Shown here piece by piece: positions 7,184 to 14,037 of a DNA stretch of 49,409 nucleotides. The first letter of the stretch is position 1; each line of letters starts with the position of its first letter. Under the pieces are notes generated by a model. The model saw only the letters and a program-made list of their open reading frames with translations. It did not search any database and had not been told where the DNA came from. This DNA is from a virus. The stretch is from IMG/VR virus record IMGVR_UViG_3300047408_000062, positions 1 to 49,409 of that record; one strand, written 5' to 3'. The translations under genes and the position numbers were made by a program.

Positions 7184-8404
7184 CTACTCCTCCAGAGCCG
7201 TGAAGGCCTCGCGGAGGAGGGCGACCTTGGCCTTGAGGTTGGTGACCTCAGTGCCGAGCTCGACGATCTTGGCTCCCTGGATGCCGTTCTCCTTGCGGAG
7301 AGCATCGACCTGCTGCCGAGACTTCTTGAGATCGAGCTTGGCCATCTCGAGCTCCTCGGTGTCGACCTGAGCCGGCTCGATACCGAGTGCCGTCTGGAGC
7401 AGGTCGTACGCCTGCTCCAGCTGAGCCTTCATCTTGGTCGTGTAGTACGTCTTGCGGGACTTGTCGCGAGCCTCGGGACCGTGCAGGTCACTGGTGTCCC
7501 GGTGGTTGGTGCGGGTGTGACCGCCCACGCCCCGGTTAGTGCCGACCCAGCCGTCGAGCGTGCACCGCACGGTGAGACGACCTTCCTCGTCGTAGACACC
7601 ATTGGTCTCCATGTGCGGGTGCTGCACACCCTCACTGCCCTCGTGGCCCTTGCCTCGGCCCACGAAGTACGGCACCCACTCGGGCTCTTCGACAGGCTCC
7701 GGCTTGACCGGCTCGGGCTTAGTCGCCTTGACCGGCGGCGGTAGGTGCTCTTCTGAGTTCATGGTCTCAGCCAGCTCCTTGATCACCTCTTGGTCGACCT
7801 TTTCGACCGTGGCCTGCTTGTTGCGCTTGATCACGTCCTGGACCGTCATGCCCTCGGGCACGCAGTGCCTCACGAACCAGGCCTGGACGCGCTTGCGCTC
7901 ACCCTCGTTGGTGCCGGTCCGGACTGACAGCGGGTTAGTGCCGTCCGGCGGGTACAGCAAGAGCTTGCTGCCCCTGATCGCGAACTTCACGCCGTACTGG
8001 TTCACGGCGGTGATCACGACATCAGCCACGTCGGCGTGGTAGCCACGCAGCTGCTTACGCTGGATCCGCTCTGGTGGCGGGGTGGTGCTGGGGGTAGTCA
8101 TAGCTACTGGTTCCTTGTTCGTTCGGGGATGGGGAACACCGAGCGCTTTGCCCGGCCAGTCGTGGTCGAAGGGACCACCGCACGCGCCGCACACGTCCAT
8201 GGACCCGAGCGTGTCCTCCGGCTTCACGTACTGCGAGCCCCCGTGCGGGGGAGTGGGAACCCCACGGAAGCCACCGGACTCGAGACCAGTTCCAGCCTCG
8301 GCGCGTCCGAAGTCCCGTCCGGCGTAGTAAGCCCGGCGGGTAGAGGCGGAGTTGTCGACGATGTTCAGCTCTTCCTCGTCGTCGTCTTCCTGCTTGGTGC
8401 TCAT
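7184..8404 (-). CDS. hypothetical multidomain protein
   Basis: 406 residues. Order: acidic N-terminus; a Gly/Pro-rich region with CGACG (possible metal knuckle, residues ~72-76); a globular part from ~residue 110 with strands and KLLLYPPDG; a Pro/Glu/Lys-rich linker (KPEPVKPEPVEEPEW); a Cys/His-containing segment (CTLDGWVG ... HTRTNH); and a C-terminal leucine-rich coiled coil. An internal ATG at residue 102 is preceded by AAGGAACC and might be a second start. Unknown function; the layout suggests a scaffold or adaptor. Confidence 0.65.
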   Translation of the reverse strand: MSTKQEDDDEEELNIVDNSASTRRAYYAGRDFGRAEAGTGLESGGFRGVPTPPHGGSQYVKPEDTLGSMDVCGACGGPFDHDWPGKALGVPHPRTNKEPVAMTTPSTTPPPERIQRKQLRGYHADVADVVITAVNQYGVKFAIRGSKLLLYPPDGTNPLSVRTGTNEGERKRVQAWFVRHCVPEGMTVQDVIKRNKQATVEKVDQEVIKELAETMNSEEHLPPPVKATKPEPVKPEPVEEPEWVPYFVGRGKGHEGSEGVQHPHMETNGVYDEEGRLTVRCTLDGWVGTNRGVGGHTRTNHRDTSDLHGPEARDKSRKTYYTTKMKAQLEQAYDLLQTALGIEPAQVDTEELEMAKLDLKKSRQQVDALRKENGIQGAKIVELGTEVTNLKAKVALLREAFTALEE

Positions 8405-8655
8405 CGGATGTACTCCGTGTGAGCCTCGGTCGCGCTGTCGAGGACCCAGCGCTCACCGGGTCGGACCGCAGCCACTAGCTCTGCCCAGCGCTCGGGTGGC
8501 CACTTGATGTGCGTGTGGAGCTCGGGTGCAGGTGCGGACTTCCTGCGGTTGTACTTCCGCTTCACGGGCTCCAGAACCTGTCTGGAGACCTGGGTGACTG
8601 TCGCCGGAGCGACACTGGCTACCTTCTGGACCCTCAGGTCCTCAGGGTTCGGCAT
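8401..8655 (-). CDS. hypothetical basic protein
   Basis: 84 residues with a basic central region (VKRKYNRRKS) and a C-terminal helix (PERWAELVAAV). GAGAGGAACAG lies before the start. ATGA overlap with the 406-residue gene that follows. Confidence 0.65.
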   Translation of the reverse strand: MPNPEDLRVQKVASVAPATVTQVSRQVLEPVKRKYNRRKSAPAPELHTHIKWPPERWAELVAAVRPGERWVLDSATEAHTEYIR

Positions 8656-8678
8656 ATGAATCTGTTCCTCTCAGGGTT
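8656..8678 (-). promoter_or_regulatory. start-associated sequence copy
   Basis: Minus strand AACCCTGAGAGGAACAGATT before the ATG; the AACC and AGGAACA parts are kept. Confidence 0.4.
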
Positions 8679-8683
8679 ACTGC

Positions 8684-8863
8684 CTACTCCGGGCGCTTGA
8701 CGGACCGGAGGTGGTGCGACGGGTGCCGGCGCATGGCCGACGCTCGGTTCTTGCTGTCGAGCTTTTCCTGCTCTCTGCCGATCGCATGTCCGAAGTGATA
8801 CATGCAGGTACCGACAAAAACCGTGCTGAGCAGCAGGATCAGGAGCCAGCTGAGGTCACTCAA
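8684..8863 (-). CDS. single-pass membrane protein, TTG start
   Basis: 59 residues. No ATG or GTG fits; the frame opens at TTG preceded by AAAGGGGAAG at good spacing, and it overlaps the upstream stop by 8 bases. One transmembrane segment (WLLILLLSTVFVGTCMYHFG) and then a basic tail (SAMRRHPSHHLRSVKR) that should face the cytoplasm. Confidence 0.6.
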   Translation of the reverse strand: MSDLSWLLILLLSTVFVGTCMYHFGHAIGREQEKLDSKNRASAMRRHPSHHLRSVKRPE

Positions 8864-9128
8864 CGTTCTTCCCCTTTCGGTGCATGTTGCGGGCCTCGCC
8901 GTACTGGTTGTTGGCGAGGTGGTGCTTGGCCTCTTCACAGCCGTCGCAGAACGCCTGGTCGGGGTTGCTGACCTCACGCTTGCACTTGTCCTCGCGACCC
9001 AGGCCGATCTCGACATGCTCTGGGTTGCCGTGGATCAGCAGGCACACGCAGATGTGCTGCTTGGGCTCCTCACGGACCGGACTGGCATCGAGGATGAACT
9101 CGTTGCCGTCGATCATCTGGCTCTCCAT
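8856..9128 (-). CDS. Cys/His-rich hypothetical protein
   Basis: 90 residues. Possible ligands are CVC, H, C and CDGC in the middle and HH, H later; likely a zinc-binding domain. AGGAAGGAATCAT before the ATG decides the start; a second ATG four codons in is less well placed. Function unknown. Confidence 0.65.
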   Translation of the reverse strand: MESQMIDGNEFILDASPVREEPKQHICVCLLIHGNPEHVEIGLGREDKCKREVSNPDQAFCDGCEEAKHHLANNQYGEARNMHRKGKNVE

Positions 9129-9153
9129 ATGATTCCTTCCTATCACATACAGA

Positions 9154-9190
9154 AGGTGGGCACCTGGTCCCCCGACGCAGGTGCCCACCT
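9154..9190. terminator. perfect 13-bp hairpin
   Basis: AGGTGGGCACCTG pairs fully with its complement across an 11-nt loop. On the minus strand TTCTGT follows. It lies between an orphan start-associated sequence and the next gene. Confidence 0.5.
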
Positions 9191-9215
9191 GGGTGAACAC
9201 GGCTATGCTGGCCGC

Positions 9216-9231
9216 GTTCCTTTCATGGTTG
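9216..9231 (-). promoter_or_regulatory. orphan start-associated sequence
   Basis: Minus strand CAACCATGAAAGGAAC, a near-perfect copy, but no gene follows: the only nearby frame (from its own ATG) stops after seven codons. It probably marks a deleted gene. Confidence 0.6.
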
Positions 9232-9232
9232 A

Positions 9233-9272
9233 AGCAGGGCCCCTGGGTTTTCCGTTCCCCGGGGGCCCTGCT
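9233..9272 (-). terminator. long GC-rich terminator-like hairpin
   Basis: GCAGGGCCCC and its partner pair over about 14 bp including one G-U, with a 10-nt loop. The minus-strand flank is TTCAACC, which is the start of the next start-associated sequence. Confidence 0.55.
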
Positions 9273-9276
9273 CCGT

Positions 9277-9525
9277 TCACTCCTCCTCGAAGACCTCCAG
9301 CTCGACGAGCTCATCGGCCTCGTAGTCGATGAGCTCCGGGTCTACCGAGAACTGGGTCCTCTCCCAGAACCCCTCCACCTCGATGAGCTTGGAGGGGTGG
9401 AAGATGTTGACGGTGGCCTTGCCCACGAACTTCGTGTGGGACATGTTGGCCTTGCCAGCAGCAGCGAGGGTGTTGAACGCCTCCCGGATGGGATCCGGCA
9501 GATCCTCCCTCTCGATCTCAGACAT
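9277..9525 (-). CDS. hypothetical acidic protein
   Basis: 82 residues. A helix (DPIREAFNTLAAAGKAN) is followed by strands and a very acidic end (EADELVELEVFEEE). Strong GAAGGAGGACGT before the ATG. Ends directly before the hairpin at 9233. Confidence 0.7.
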   Translation of the reverse strand: MSEIEREDLPDPIREAFNTLAAAGKANMSHTKFVGKATVNIFHPSKLIEVEGFWERTQFSVDPELIDYEADELVELEVFEEE

Positions 9526-9545
9526 ACGTCCTCCTTCATGGTTGT
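9526..9545 (-). promoter_or_regulatory. start-associated sequence copy
   Basis: Minus strand CACAACCATGAAGGAGGACGT before the ATG; one A shorter than the commonest form. Confidence 0.65.
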
Positions 9546-9556
9546 GTTGTCTGAAC

Positions 9557-9790
9557 TCAGGGCCAGTACACGACTGGGATTCCGAGATGGTTGAGCGTGG
9601 TGGTGATCCACTTGGCCGACTCTTCGTCGTCCGGCTTCACCACCAGTTGCCCCCGGTGCATCACCAGAGCCCCTCCAGGGCTCACCACGCGGTGCAAGAC
9701 CTGCACCGGCAGTTCGGCTAGCACCTCGAGCGTGAGGCCCTCCATGACCCCTTCTCGTCCCCCTGGCAGGCGCTGTACGAGCTTGGTCAT
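9557..9790 (-). CDS. hypothetical protein
   Basis: 77 residues from MTKLVQRL, coupled by ATGA to the 85-residue gene upstream. Short strands and helices (LEVLAELPVQVLHRVV); no motif recognised. Confidence 0.65.
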   Translation of the reverse strand: MTKLVQRLPGGREGVMEGLTLEVLAELPVQVLHRVVSPGGALVMHRGQLVVKPDDEESAKWITTTLNHLGIPVVYWP

Positions 9791-10044
9791 ACAGTGACTG
9801 CCTCGCGATCGGCACAACCGAACGGGCCGGCAGCGGTGTACTGGACATCGTTGCCCTGGTCGTCGATGGCCAGGAACTCGACCTTGCGGACGTGGCGAGC
9901 CTCGGGATGGGTCGCGGTCGGCTCGATCGCCTCGGCCACCTGCTTGGCGTACGCCTTGGTGGCCTCATCTACAAGATCGTGTGTGCTGTCCATCTGCACG
10001 TCGTCGCAGAACGTCGTGACGATCTTGTACTTGTCGATTGCCAT
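9787..10044 (-). CDS. hypothetical protein
   Basis: 85 residues: strand, amphipathic helix (ATKAYAKQVAEAIEP), strand. A small alpha/beta protein of unknown role. GAAGGAAGAAGGAAAC precedes the ATG. Confidence 0.65.
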   Translation of the reverse strand: MAIDKYKIVTTFCDDVQMDSTHDLVDEATKAYAKQVAEAIEPTATHPEARHVRKVEFLAIDDQGNDVQYTAAGPFGCADREAVTV

Positions 10045-10068
10045 GTTTCCTTCTTCCTTCTCAATGGG
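10045..10068 (-). promoter_or_regulatory. start-associated sequence, diverged copy
   Basis: Minus strand CCATTGAGAAGGAAGAAGG before the ATG of the 85-residue gene; an expanded purine tract replaces AAAGGAAC. Confidence 0.35.
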
Positions 10069-10091
10069 TGGCTCTTGGGGTCACCCTCCAC

Positions 10092-10121
10092 CACGCACCC
10101 CACCCCTCTGGGGGGTGCGTG
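10092..10121. terminator. GC-rich hairpin
   Basis: CACGCACCCC pairs with GGGGTGCGTG (10 bp); no U-tract on either side. It separates the 67-residue and 85-residue genes. Confidence 0.45.
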
Positions 10122-10135
10122 ATGGGCTATGGCCC

Positions 10136-10339
10136 CTAGTCGACCGGGGGAGAGAATCCCGCCGGTCGTGGTGAGTCAGGTACCGCCTGGACCGAGCGTG
10201 TTCCGCCCACCTGGTGTACCTCGGTGGACTCGGTGGACTCCTCGGGCTCGATCTTGGTGGTGCGGACCATGGTGCCGATGCTGAACTCCCGGTTCCCGAA
10301 CCGGAACTCCAGTCTGAACCCAGTCAGCGGCGTGCTCAC
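10136..10339 (-). CDS. hypothetical protein
   Basis: 67 residues; beta-like N-terminus (FRLEFRFGNREFSIGTMV) and a disordered Glu/Ser/Thr then Pro tail. ATGA overlap with the upstream coiled-coil gene. Confidence 0.6.
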   Translation of the reverse strand: MSTPLTGFRLEFRFGNREFSIGTMVRTTKIEPEESTESTEVHQVGGTRSVQAVPDSPRPAGFSPPVD

Positions 10340-10815
10340 TTCGAGGCCTGTGCAGCGCGGAGGAGCTCGAGGACCTGCTCGGCGGTGAACTCGAGGTAGG
10401 ACTGCTCCTTGACCTCATGGAGCTCCTCCTGCACCTCCGAGAGCTCACTCTCCGCGTCGTCGCGCTGGCCCTGGTAGAGGGTGGCGTAGGAGTCGGCCTG
10501 CTCGAAGTCGCGCTCGAGCTTCTCGACCCTCCTCTCGGCCCTCTGGCTCCGGACCCAGTTGGACTGGCGCTGGCGCTCTGCGTTCTTCAGGTTCCTGTCG
10601 AGCTCCTTGACCATCCGCTCCAGGTTGCGGATGGCCTTGGTGACCTGCTCCTCCAGGACCAGCTTGCTGTCCTGGTGGTGGTAGTTCTGGAAGATCTGGT
10701 GAACGTCGAGCTGCCAGATCAGGTCCGTCACCTTCACCTCGGTGGTGGGACCGTTCTTGTAGCGGTCCGCCTGCGCAACGGCTGGCGGGATGAAGCGGTT
10801 TTCCTGCGTGGTCAT
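10336..10815 (-). CDS. coiled-coil protein
   Basis: 159 residues. From about residue 55 to 140 there is a continuous charged heptad-like region (RAERRVEKLERDFEQA, SELSEVQEELHEVKEQ) that predicts a long coiled coil, and a helical C-terminus (AEQVLELLRAAQ). Probably an oligomeric scaffold; no enzymatic motif. An alternative earlier start at the CATGTC motif is in another frame and was rejected. Confidence 0.7.
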   Translation of the reverse strand: MTTQENRFIPPAVAQADRYKNGPTTEVKVTDLIWQLDVHQIFQNYHHQDSKLVLEEQVTKAIRNLERMVKELDRNLKNAERQRQSNWVRSQRAERRVEKLERDFEQADSYATLYQGQRDDAESELSEVQEELHEVKEQSYLEFTAEQVLELLRAAQASK

Positions 10816-10836
10816 AACTACTCATTCCATGGTTGT
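10816..10836 (-). promoter_or_regulatory. start-associated sequence copy
   Basis: Minus strand CACAACCATGGAATGAGTAG before the ATG. CAACCATGGAA is kept but the Shine-Dalgarno part is degraded, so this copy argues that CAACCATG matters by itself. Confidence 0.5.
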
Positions 10837-10852
10837 GTTCTGACATGCGAAA

Positions 10853-10876
10853 GCCCCCAGCCATGTGGCTGGGGGC
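10853..10876 (-). terminator. intrinsic terminator
   Basis: GCCCCCAGCC stem (10 bp) with a 4-nt loop, followed by TTTCGCATGTC on the minus strand. Sits between the Cys-rich gene and the coiled-coil gene. Confidence 0.75.
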
Positions 10877-10893
10877 CGGGGTGAAACTGTGGA

Positions 10894-11130
10894 TCAGCCT
10901 GTGGAGCAGGGCTCGTAGCACTCCTCTCCGGCGGTCTTGTAACCACCGCAGAAGCAGCGCACCTCGCCCGGGACGCGACCGGAGGTGCGGGAGTAGTTCG
11001 CTGCGTGCAGGTCGCACAGCAGCAGGTCACCCCGCTGGTTCATCCCAGCGGAGCACTCCTCTCCCTCCTCCTCGTCGTCGCATCCGCCCATGCTCTCCAG
11101 GTACAGCAACTCACCGGGTGTGAGGATCAT
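10894..11130 (-). CDS. Cys-rich zinc-binding hypothetical protein
   Basis: 78 residues with eight cysteines, including LLCDLHAANYS, RCFCGGY and CYEPC, and an acidic N-terminal third (CDDEEEGEEC). Likely binds zinc. First gene after the promoter at 11245 and its leader terminator. AGAAAGGGG lies upstream of the ATG. Confidence 0.7.
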   Translation of the reverse strand: MILTPGELLYLESMGGCDDEEEGEECSAGMNQRGDLLLCDLHAANYSRTSGRVPGEVRCFCGGYKTAGEECYEPCSTG

Positions 11131-11155
11131 CTGAGACCCCTTTCTATGGGTATGT
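11131..11155 (-). promoter_or_regulatory. start-associated sequence copy
   Basis: Minus strand CATACCCATAGAAAGGGGTC; ACCCAT-GAAAGG is recognisable. A 14-codon reading frame that begins at the upstream CATGTC motif ends overlapping this gene's ATG. Confidence 0.4.
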
Positions 11156-11177
11156 GATGACGTACGGACATGCGAAA

Positions 11178-11203
11178 AGGCCCCCTGCCGAAGCAGAGGG
11201 CCT
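11178..11203 (-). terminator. leader terminator with UUCG loop
   Basis: GGCCCCCTGC stem with one mismatch, CGAA/UUCG loop, followed by TTTTCGC on the minus strand. It lies downstream of the promoter and before the first gene, so it can act as an attenuator. Confidence 0.75.
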
Positions 11204-11210
11204 ATCGCCT

Positions 11211-11238
11211 GTATCAGCGCATGCGGTCGCGCTGATAC
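11211..11238. promoter_or_regulatory. 10-bp inverted repeat at transcription start
   Basis: GTATCAGCGC and GCGCTGATAC are perfect complements around an 8-nt loop. The right arm starts five bases after the -10, so it covers +1. It may be an operator or a 5' RNA hairpin. Confidence 0.6.
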
Positions 11239-11242
11239 CTTA

Positions 11243-11271
11243 ATTATAGCCTATTTAGGGCATATAAGCCA
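11243..11271 (-). promoter_or_regulatory. leftward promoter
   Basis: Perfect -10 TATAAT on the minus strand in an A/T-rich island that contrasts with the surroundings; the -35 (TGGCTT at 17 bp) is weak. GTGGTGTAT, resembling the shared promoter element, is further upstream and out of register. Confidence 0.6.
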
Positions 11272-11307
11272 CTCAATACACCACAAACAGGCCATAAAAC
11301 GGGTGTT

Positions 11308-11754
11308 TCAGAGGGGTTCTCCAGCGATTGACTCGCAGATCTCGCGGATGTCCTCGGCGGTGTTGTCGGCTCTGAACAGGGCCTCCGCCTGGTCCTCGGT
11401 GATCCCGAGCTGCTCCTGGGCGAACTGTCCGACGTGGATGCCGTCCACCTCGTCCGTCCTGGCGTACCGGGCATCCTCCAGCTGACCGACATAGCCAGCG
11501 AAGCAGTACGCCGTGCCACAGTGCGGAGCCACCTTCGCGGTCAGTGCCTCGATCTCCGGCATGGTCAGTCGGTCTTCTGAGCGGTACCGCTCGGAGACGA
11601 TCAGGGTGAAGGCCTTGATCTCCGGGGGAAGCACGAAGTCGCCCTGGTTCCACTCGCTGTCGATCATCGGCAGGGTGTCCTGCCACTCGACCCACTCGAG
11701 CCCTTTCCGGAGCAGCGGGATGTTGACCTCTGGCTCGTCGTAGCTCTTGGTCAT
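11308..11754 (-). CDS. actinophage CGTAYC-family protein, copy 2
   Basis: 148 residues. Shares with the preceding gene the pattern NIPLLRK...EWVE near the N-terminus, the central HCGTAYCxAGYxGQ segment, DNTAxDxRxI near the end and a terminal IAGEPL. The CGTAYC block probably binds metal or forms the core of the fold. It arose by tandem duplication with its upstream neighbour, to which it is coupled by ATGA. No activity is known to me for this family. Confidence 0.8.
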   Translation of the reverse strand: MTKSYDEPEVNIPLLRKGLEWVEWQDTLPMIDSEWNQGDFVLPPEIKAFTLIVSERYRSEDRLTMPEIEALTAKVAPHCGTAYCFAGYVGQLEDARYARTDEVDGIHVGQFAQEQLGITEDQAEALFRADNTAEDIREICESIAGEPL

Positions 11755-12182
11755 AGCGGCTCACCAGCGATCCGCTCAGCGATCCGACGCACATCGGCAG
11801 CGGTGTTGTCACCCATGAAGAGCGCATGGCCATCGTCACCGTCGATGCCCAGCAGGTCCATGGCGTACGCGGAGACGTGCGTACCACCGATCTGGTCCTC
11901 GTACTTGTACCGCTCGTCGTGCATCTGCCCGATGTACCCGGCCACGCAGTAGGCGGTACCGCAGTGGTTCGAGATAGCTGCCAGCTGCGGGTAGTACTGA
12001 CTGAAGTCATCCCTGTTGTGGGCCACCTCGATCAGGATGCGAGCCCTCAGGTCGGACGAGGTGATGTAGCGGGACTGGTCCCACTCCCGGTCGATATCCG
12101 GGAGCGAGGCCTGGTACTCCACCCACTCCACTGCCTTCCGCAGCAGCGGGATGTTGGGGGTGGGACTGTCGTAGTCGTTCAT
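11751..12182 (-). CDS. actinophage CGTAYC-family protein, copy 1
   Basis: 143 residues. Paralogue of the following gene (shared NIPLLRK, HCGTAYC, DNTA and IAGEPL blocks). The start is fixed by the start-associated sequence ACCATGGAAGGAACGGT, which is itself inside the end of the upstream gene, with stop and start overlapping as ATGA. Function unknown. Confidence 0.8.
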   Translation of the reverse strand: MNDYDSPTPNIPLLRKAVEWVEYQASLPDIDREWDQSRYITSSDLRARILIEVAHNRDDFSQYYPQLAAISNHCGTAYCVAGYIGQMHDERYKYEDQIGGTHVSAYAMDLLGIDGDDGHALFMGDNTAADVRRIAERIAGEPL

Positions 12183-12430
12183 ACCGTTCCTTCCATGGTT
12201 GGTTGTTGATCCACAGCCAGGTTCACCAGCTGCACCCCGAGGAGCAGCCGGATCGCCTGGTGCGCACGGGACCACTCGTAGTGCAGAGCGGTCATCTCTT
12301 CTGCCTCGAACCGACTGTTGGTCTCGTCGGGCTGAGGCGGCTCATCGACATCGTGCAGACGCAACTGCTTCAGCATCATCAGCGCCATCTGGTCGAGCTC
12401 GATGAGGTGGGTCTTCTGCACGTCGTTCAC
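12179..12430 (-). CDS. hypothetical helical protein, GTG start
   Basis: 83 residues, GTG start overlapping the upstream stop. Two helical stretches (IELDQMALMMLKQLRLHDV and HYEWSRAHQAIRLLLGVQLV). Its last codons (TMEGTV) are the start-associated sequence for the next gene, so one DNA stretch serves coding and translation signal. Confidence 0.65.
   Translation of the reverse strand: MNDVQKTHLIELDQMALMMLKQLRLHDVDEPPQPDETNSRFEAEEMTALHYEWSRAHQAIRLLLGVQLVNLAVDQQPTMEGTV
12183..12201 (-). promoter_or_regulatory. start-associated sequence within a coding end
   Basis: Minus strand CAACCATGGAAGGAACGGT; encodes the C-terminus of the 83-residue protein while preceding the next ATG. Confidence 0.6.
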
Positions 12431-12588
12431 TCGTTCTCCTCGGTGTCGGTCGAACCGGGCGGAATGACGCGGGCGTGCGTGCCGGGGTCGTCGCAGTTGC
12501 ATGGCTTGACGTGCCACGAGTACCTGAGTTGTTGGTCAACGACCACCCAATGCCGGGGTGCGTCATTCTCGGCGGTGTGCTCGTTCAC
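12427..12588 (-). CDS. hypothetical small protein, GTG start
   Basis: 53 residues from a GTG overlapping the upstream stop (GTGA). Contains CNC and ends RVIPPGSTDTEENE. Two 18-19 nt blocks in this gene recur in the 120-residue gene at 14030-14392, encoding TAxNDA and RVIPPG, so the two may be diverged relatives. Confidence 0.55.
   Translation of the reverse strand: MNEHTAENDAPRHWVVVDQQLRYSWHVKPCNCDDPGTHARVIPPGSTDTEENE
12455..12577. repeat. paired blocks shared with 14052-14198
   Basis: CCGGGCGGAATGACGCGGG at 12455-12473 and GCGTCATTCTCGGCGGTG at 12560-12577, with GAATGACGC in inverted orientation between the two. The same two blocks occur once more in this window. Confidence 0.7.
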
Positions 12589-12719
12589 TTCTCCTCCTTC
12601 TTCCACCACCAGCGACCACAGTTCTTGCACCAGTGGTAGCCGGCATCGTGGTTGCCAGTGCAGGTGTGGATGTGGTGGGGGACTGCGGTGGACTTCATCC
12701 GGACCTTGCACGCGGCCAT
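12585..12719 (-). CDS. small zinc-finger protein
   Basis: 44 residues. C and C-x2-C (CKNC) with HH, H and further histidines form a probable zinc site; the tail WWWKKEEK is aromatic and basic. Start shares bases with the stop of the membrane protein upstream (TGATG). Confidence 0.65.
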   Translation of the reverse strand: MAACKVRMKSTAVPHHIHTCTGNHDAGYHWCKNCGRWWWKKEEK

Positions 12720-12877
12720 CAGTCCACCCCCGCGTACCAGCTGCGGACGTAGCGCCAGGACACCCAGGCACCACCGAGCCCGAGGATCGGGGCCCAGTAG
12801 GTGGCTACGAACCCGATCGCCAACATGGCGAAGAACAGCAGTGCCATCACGGCGAAACAGCCGGCACAGCCGTTCAT
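12719..12877 (-). CDS. small membrane protein
   Basis: 52 residues: MNGCAGC then one or two hydrophobic segments (VMALLFFAMLAIGFVATYW, ILGLGGAWVSW) and a short tail. ATGA overlap with the upstream gene sets the start. Confidence 0.65.
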   Translation of the reverse strand: MNGCAGCFAVMALLFFAMLAIGFVATYWAPILGLGGAWVSWRYVRSWYAGVD

Positions 12878-13095
12878 GACGCTAGGTGAGCGCCGGTGGA
12901 CATCGCGTTCAGACAGGTGAGGCAGTCGGCACCAGTGGCTACCGGAACCTTCACCAGGTTCTTCCTGCTTCCACACAGCATGATCGGGAAGTCCGCGATG
13001 TCCACGCGCTCGTCCTTGGTGTCGGGGTACCAGCGACGCCGGCGGACGTGCACCTTCTTGGAGGGTGACATCCAGAGCTCGATCCCCTCACTCAT
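12874..13095 (-). CDS. hypothetical basic protein with CxxC
   Basis: 73 residues. Basic N-terminal strand region (KKVHVRRRRWYPDTKDERVD), a single Cys (MLCGSRK) and CLTC near the end: a probable single zinc site, a layout common among small actinophage proteins. Unknown role. Confidence 0.65.
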   Translation of the reverse strand: MSEGIELWMSPSKKVHVRRRRWYPDTKDERVDIADFPIMLCGSRKNLVKVPVATGADCLTCLNAMSTGAHLAS

Positions 13096-13339
13096 CTAGT
13101 ACCTCCCTGACTCGGTTCATCACGACGATCTCCAGACCCCGCACGTCCCTGCTGTCCTCGGGGTAGGCCATGATCCAGTCATCGGCCTCCTTCTTGGTGT
13201 CGAAGGGGCCGTGCAGGGTGATGTTGCTGGCGTCCTCGAACGGCACCCGGTTGTTCTCCGGGTCACTGTTGTAGGTGACCTGGACCAGGTACGCCTCGCC
13301 GTAGTCGGCAGAGGTGTTGATGTCAGGCGTCTGGGTCAT
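13088..13339 (-). CDS. hypothetical alpha/beta protein
   Basis: 83 residues from MTQTPDINT. Order strand (YLVQVTYNS), strand (NITLHGPF), helix (TKKEADDWIMAY), strand (LEIVVMNRV): a compact alpha/beta domain of the kind seen in small phage accessory proteins. Overlaps the upstream gene by 17 bases. Confidence 0.65.
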   Translation of the reverse strand: MTQTPDINTSADYGEAYLVQVTYNSDPENNRVPFEDASNITLHGPFDTKKEADDWIMAYPEDSRDVRGLEIVVMNRVREVLDE

Positions 13340-13694
13340 AGCCGGCCCTCTCGATCTTCTCGGCCTTGGCGAAGACATCCAGCACGTCCTGCTTGCCCTT
13401 GCAGTCGTTCTTGGAGTCGTTCCAGGACCAGATGATGGACTGGATCGGGTACTGGCAGTTGGCATACCGCTCGGCCAGGCTGGGCTCCAGCACGCCAGCG
13501 ATCCGGTTGATGGCCTTCATCACCAGCGGGTGCTTTTCGAGAACGACGTTCGTCTCCAGTCCGTTGCCGAGCAGAAGACCACCCAGGGCACAGGCCTGAC
13601 GACCGTTGGGGCCCATCAGGTTTCCGCGCCACCAGCCGTTCTGCTCGATGTACTCGCGCCCGTTGGCGATGGCGTCTGCTACCTCGTCACTCAT
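13323..13694 (-). CDS. DUF6197-like protein, copy 3
   Basis: 123 residues beginning MSDEVADAIA. Shared family pattern with the two genes upstream: N-terminal helix, GWWRGNL, Cys followed by GGL, then WND and an acidic helical end (DVLDVFAKAEKIE). The resemblance to the DUF6197 pattern is by eye. First of three related neighbours in position, last in transcription order. Confidence 0.65.
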   Translation of the reverse strand: MSDEVADAIANGREYIEQNGWWRGNLMGPNGRQACALGGLLLGNGLETNVVLEKHPLVMKAINRIAGVLEPSLAERYANCQYPIQSIIWSWNDSKNDCKGKQDVLDVFAKAEKIERAGYDPDA

Positions 13695-14037
13695 CTGGGT
13701 TCACTCCTCCGTTGCGCTCGATCTTCTCGGCCTTGGCCAGCAGGTCCAGGACCTCCTGCTCGGTGGTGGACTCCGCGTCGTTCCAGTCCGGGATGGACTG
13801 GTTGATGCCCTCTGCCCTCATCGTCCGGTAGATGGCGACGACCGCCGTCGCTCCCACCTCGCTCTTGAAGATCCCGGTCTGAAGACCCGGCTGCCTCTGC
13901 AACAGCCCCAGGGTGCAGGTCAGCGCACCCATCACGCAGGCCTTGTTGTCCGGACCCATCAGGGTGCCCTTCCACAGGCCGAACGTCTCGATGTACTCCC
14001 TGGTCGCGGCCAGGGCGTCTGCTACCTCGTCACTCAT
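13687..14037 (-). CDS. DUF6197-like protein, copy 2
   Basis: 116 residues. N-terminus MSDEVADALAATREYIE matches the following gene closely; GLWKGTLMGP, CVMGAL, DWNDAE and EVLDLLAKAEKIE are the family blocks. A recent tandem duplication with copy 3. Function unknown. Confidence 0.7.
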   Translation of the reverse strand: MSDEVADALAATREYIETFGLWKGTLMGPDNKACVMGALTCTLGLLQRQPGLQTGIFKSEVGATAVVAIYRTMRAEGINQSIPDWNDAESTTEQEVLDLLAKAEKIERNGGVNPDE

